Notes under the pieces: model-generated | Databases searched by the model: none | Seen by the model: only the letters and a program-made list of their open reading frames with translations | Told to the model about the DNA's origin: nothing | Translations under genes and position numbers: made by a program | Shown: piece after piece, positions 61,777 to 64,000 of the stretch | Layout: every line of letters begins with the position of its first letter | Numbering within the stretch: the stretch's first letter is position 1 | Source of the DNA: Mycobacterium scrofulaceum | Lineage (GTDB): Bacteria > Actinomycetota > Actinomycetes > Mycobacteriales > Mycobacteriaceae | Direction of reading: 5' to 3' | Length of the DNA: 64,000 nucleotides | NCBI RefSeq assembly: GCF_002086735.1 | Contig: NZ_MVIJ01000002.1 | Location: forward strand, 155,231-219,230

Positions 61777-63117
61777 TTACAGGTCGCCCAGCAGCCGGCC
61801 CAGGATGTCGAGCCCCTCGTTCAGCAGCTCGTCCCCGATGGTCAGGGGCGGCAGCAGCCGGATGATGTTGCCGAACATCCCGCAGGTCAACACGACGACG
61901 CCGGCGGCGTGCGCCGCGGTGGACAGCTTCTGAGTCAGCTCGGCATCCGGCTCGGCCGTTCCCGACTTCACCAACTCGATGGCGACCATGGCGCCGCGGC
62001 CGCGCACATCGCCGATCCGGTCATCGCCGGCCTGCAGCCGCAACAACGGTTCGGTGATCAGCCGTTCCAATTGCCTGGCCCGCTCGATCAGGCCGTCACT
62101 TTCGATCGTGCTGATGGTGGCCAGTGCTGCCGCACAAGCGACTGGGTTGCCGCCGAATGTGCCGCCCAAACCGCCGGCATGGGAGGCATCCATAATCTGC
62201 GCCCGGCCGGTGACCGCCGACAGCGGCAGCCCGTCGGCGATGCCCTTGGCGGTGCAGATGAGGTCCGGCTCGATGCCCTCGTGCTCGCAGGCGAACATGG
62301 CGCCGGTGCGCGCGAATCCGGTCTGCACCTCGTCGGCGATGAACACCACGTCGTTTTTCCGGCACCAGTCGAGCAGGGTGGGCAGGAAGCCGTCGGCGGG
62401 CACGATGAAGCCGCCTTCGCCGGCGATCGGTTCGATGATGACGGCGGCGAGGCTGTCGGCGCCCACCTGGCTTTCGATCACGTCGATCGCGCGGGCGGCG
62501 GCCTTCTCCCCGTCGGTGGCCAGCTCCTTGTCGAGCAGCCCGTCCCGGTAGGGGTAGGACACCGGGGCCCGGTAGACCTCCGGCGCGAACGGGCCGAAGC
62601 CGCTCTTGTACGGCTTGGACTTGGCGGTCAGCGCCATCGCCAGGTTGGTGCGGCCGTGATAGGCGTGGTTGAACGCCACGACGGCGGGTTTGCGCGTGTA
62701 CGACCGCGCGATCTTGACGGCGTTCTCGACGGCCTCGGCGCCGGAGTTGAACAGCACCGAGCGCTTCTCGCCGGACCCCGGAGTGATCCGGTTGAGCTCC
62801 TCGGCGACGGCGACGTACTGCTCGTACGGCACGACCATGAAGCAGGTGTGGGTGAACTCGGCCACCTGCGCGCGCACGGCCTCGACGACCCGCGGGGAGG
62901 AGTTGCCGACGGTGGTCACCGCGATGCCGGACGCCAGGTCGATGAGCCGGTTGCCGTCGACGTCCTCGATGATGCCGCCGAAGGCGCGCGCGACGAACAC
63001 GGGCAACGAGACGTTCACCCCGTGCGACACCGCCGCGGCGCGCCGCTTGGTCAGTTCCAGCGAAGCGGGACCGGGGATTTCGGTGACCAGCTGGCGTGTC
63101 TGCTCGAGGCCGGCCAC
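61777..63117 (-). CDS. gabT: 4-aminobutyrate aminotransferase
   Basis: This 446-residue class III PLP aminotransferase has FNSGAEAVENAVKIAR and NHAYHGRTNLAMA, the PLP Asp in IADEVQTGFARTG, the Schiff-base Lys in TAKGIADGLPL near 290, and GGTFGGNPVACAAAL. It converts GABA and 2-oxoglutarate to succinate semialdehyde and glutamate. GTG 63117 follows GGTGAGGAGAAGATC and matches the M. tuberculosis start context (then LEQTRQLVTEIPGPAS). Gene order car-gabT-yajC-secD equals Rv2590-Rv2587c. Confidence 0.92.
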   Translation of the reverse strand: MAGLEQTRQLVTEIPGPASLELTKRRAAAVSHGVNVSLPVFVARAFGGIIEDVDGNRLIDLASGIAVTTVGNSSPRVVEAVRAQVAEFTHTCFMVVPYEQYVAVAEELNRITPGSGEKRSVLFNSGAEAVENAVKIARSYTRKPAVVAFNHAYHGRTNLAMALTAKSKPYKSGFGPFAPEVYRAPVSYPYRDGLLDKELATDGEKAAARAIDVIESQVGADSLAAVIIEPIAGEGGFIVPADGFLPTLLDWCRKNDVVFIADEVQTGFARTGAMFACEHEGIEPDLICTAKGIADGLPLSAVTGRAQIMDASHAGGLGGTFGGNPVACAAALATISTIESDGLIERARQLERLITEPLLRLQAGDDRIGDVRGRGAMVAIELVKSGTAEPDAELTQKLSTAAHAAGVVVLTCGMFGNIIRLLPPLTIGDELLNEGLDILGRLLGDL

Positions 63118-63311
63118 GATCTTCTCCTCACCGCGGCGCGCCTTTCGCGTCGCCACTAAAGCCTATCGGGCGCCGCGGCTGCGGGCCTCCCGCGCACGCG
63201 GGGCTCGGGTGCTACCTGCGGCAATGGCACACTGGCCGATAGGAGGTGCGCGGCCCGCGGGTCGTCCCGGCGCCGATGCCCGAATACCACTACGAAAAGA
63301 CAGGCCTGTTG

Positions 63312-63665
63312 ATGGAGAGTTTGATCCTGTTCCTGCCCTTCCTGCTCATCATGGGTGGGTTCATGTACTTCGCGTCGCGGCGCCAGAAGCGCGCGATGCA
63401 GGCCACCATCGACCTGCACGAGTCGCTGCAGCCGGGCGATCGCGTGCACACGACGTCGGGCCTGCAGGCGACGGTCGTCGCGATCACCGACGACACCATC
63501 GACCTGGAGATCGCGCCCGGCGTGGTGACCACCTGGATGAAACTCGCCATCCGTGACCGGATCCTGCCCGACGACGAAGACCTGGCCGACGACGACCTGG
63601 CCGACGATGACGGCGCCGACGGCTTGGCGGCATCCGACGACGGCCGGCTGACCAAGGATTCCTGA
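63312..63665 (+). CDS. yajC: Sec translocon accessory protein YajC
   Basis: The 117-residue protein has an N-terminal membrane helix (4-22), a conserved RRQKRAMQATIDLHESLQPGDRVHTTSGL core and a C-terminal acidic tail. It forms a subcomplex with SecDF that helps protein export. ATG 63312 matches the M. tuberculosis start MES; longer in-frame frames upstream are not conserved. secD follows after 91 bp. Confidence 0.92.
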   Translation: MESLILFLPFLLIMGGFMYFASRRQKRAMQATIDLHESLQPGDRVHTTSGLQATVVAITDDTIDLEIAPGVVTTWMKLAIRDRILPDDEDLADDDLADDDGADGLAASDDGRLTKDS

Positions 63666-63756
63666 CCGGGATCCCTGACCGCTTGCGCAGCGGGCGGGTG
63701 CCCGACACTAGGCTCTGTCCGGGGTACGAACCGATACTCGAGGAGATAGAAGGAAC

Positions 63757-64000
63757 GTGGCATCGTCTTCCGCGCCGGTGCACCCTGCCCGCTACCTGTC
63801 GGTTTTCTTGCTGCTGCTCGTCGGCGTCTACCTGCTGGTCTTCCTGACCGGGGACAAGCGCGCGGCCCCCAAGCTCGGCATCGACCTTCAGGGTGGTACC
63901 CGCGTCACGTTGACGGCGCGCACACCGGACGGTTCGCGCCCGAGCCGCGACGCGCTGGCGCAGGCGCAGCAGATCATCAGCGCGCGGGTCAACGGGCTGG
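63757..64000 (+). CDS. secD: Protein-export membrane protein SecD (N-terminus, runs off right edge)
   Basis: Only 81 codons are in the window. The visible part has a first membrane helix (about 13-34), the [14 protein letters not shown] motif characteristic of SecD, and the start of the periplasmic P1 domain. It uses the proton gradient to complete translocation with SecF and YajC. GTG 63757 is preceded by GAAGGAAC. The remainder lies beyond 64000. Confidence 0.9.
   Translation, partial: MASSSAPVHPARYLSVFLLLLVGVYLLVFLTGDKRAAPKLGIDLQGGTRVTLTARTPDGSRPSRDALAQAQQIISARVNGL

Noticed and set aside
1..64000. CRISPR array, prophage, transposase or integrase
   Set aside because: No regularly spaced repeats, phage structural genes or transposase motifs were seen; repeats present are short intergenic hairpins and operator-like sites.

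Overview
The window reads as chromosomal DNA of a high-GC Mycobacterium, most likely a slow grower. Evidence is the PE and PPE proteins, the mycobacterial phosphatidylinositol mannoside genes, frequent GTG starts, ATGA/GTGA gene overlaps, and a right half that follows the M. tuberculosis order Rv2614c (thrS) to Rv2587c (secD). Names of M. tuberculosis counterparts are from memory of the sequences, not from a search.

Left edge (1-8 kb): aromatic catabolism. A leftward operon encodes a Rieske ring-hydroxylating dioxygenase (alpha, beta), an 84-residue unknown protein and a dihydrodiol-type short-chain dehydrogenase, and continues past the left edge. Facing it is a two-gene unit, DUF2231-Rieske plus an Rv2633c-like hemerythrin. 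Then come pcaH-pcaG-pcaB (protocatechuate ring cleavage and muconate cycloisomerisation) and a convergent EthR-like TetR gene. The pca block sits between counterparts of Rv2633c and Rv2632c, which are neighbours in M. tuberculosis.

8-28 kb: a dense dormancy (DosR-type) cluster. It holds Rv2632c-like DUF1876, an Rv0079-like ribosome-associated factor, Rv2629-like, Rv2628-like and Rv2627c-like genes, hspX, nrdZ and an Rv2625c-like membrane protease. Lipid genes are mixed in: a FadD ligase, an ACP-ligase-acyltransferase fusion, two WS/DGAT acyltransferases and a cNMP-regulated acetyltransferase (Pat). There is also a HAD-phosphatase/P-loop ATPase fusion and two small unknown genes. At least ten 14-bp sites of the form GGGNC-N4-GNCCC lie upstream of these genes, several in tandem about 21 bp apart, so I read the block as one hypoxia/NO regulon.

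28-37 kb: fdxA with an Fe-S-type HTH regulator and a small membrane protein, then cupin, nitronate monooxygenase-like, DUF1990, aldo/keto reductase, thioesterase, TRIC channel, M20 amidohydrolase and Na+/H+ antiporter genes.

37-49 kb: thrS, the HIT/pgsA/acyltransferase/pimA/Nudix operon for phosphatidylinositol mannoside synthesis, a leftward PPE and PE-PPE pair, then pdxS-tesB-pdxT and a YebC regulator. No pdxH is seen beside pdxS.

49-64 kb: a leftward five-gene membrane operon (DUF4178, DUF2617, Rv2599-like, DUF350, membrane SpeE), ruvCAB, two paralogous membrane proteins flanking a DUF1304 gene (both with SigF-like promoters), the carboxylic acid reductase car, gabT, yajC and the start of secD. 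No rRNA, tRNA, CRISPR array, prophage or insertion sequence was recognised.
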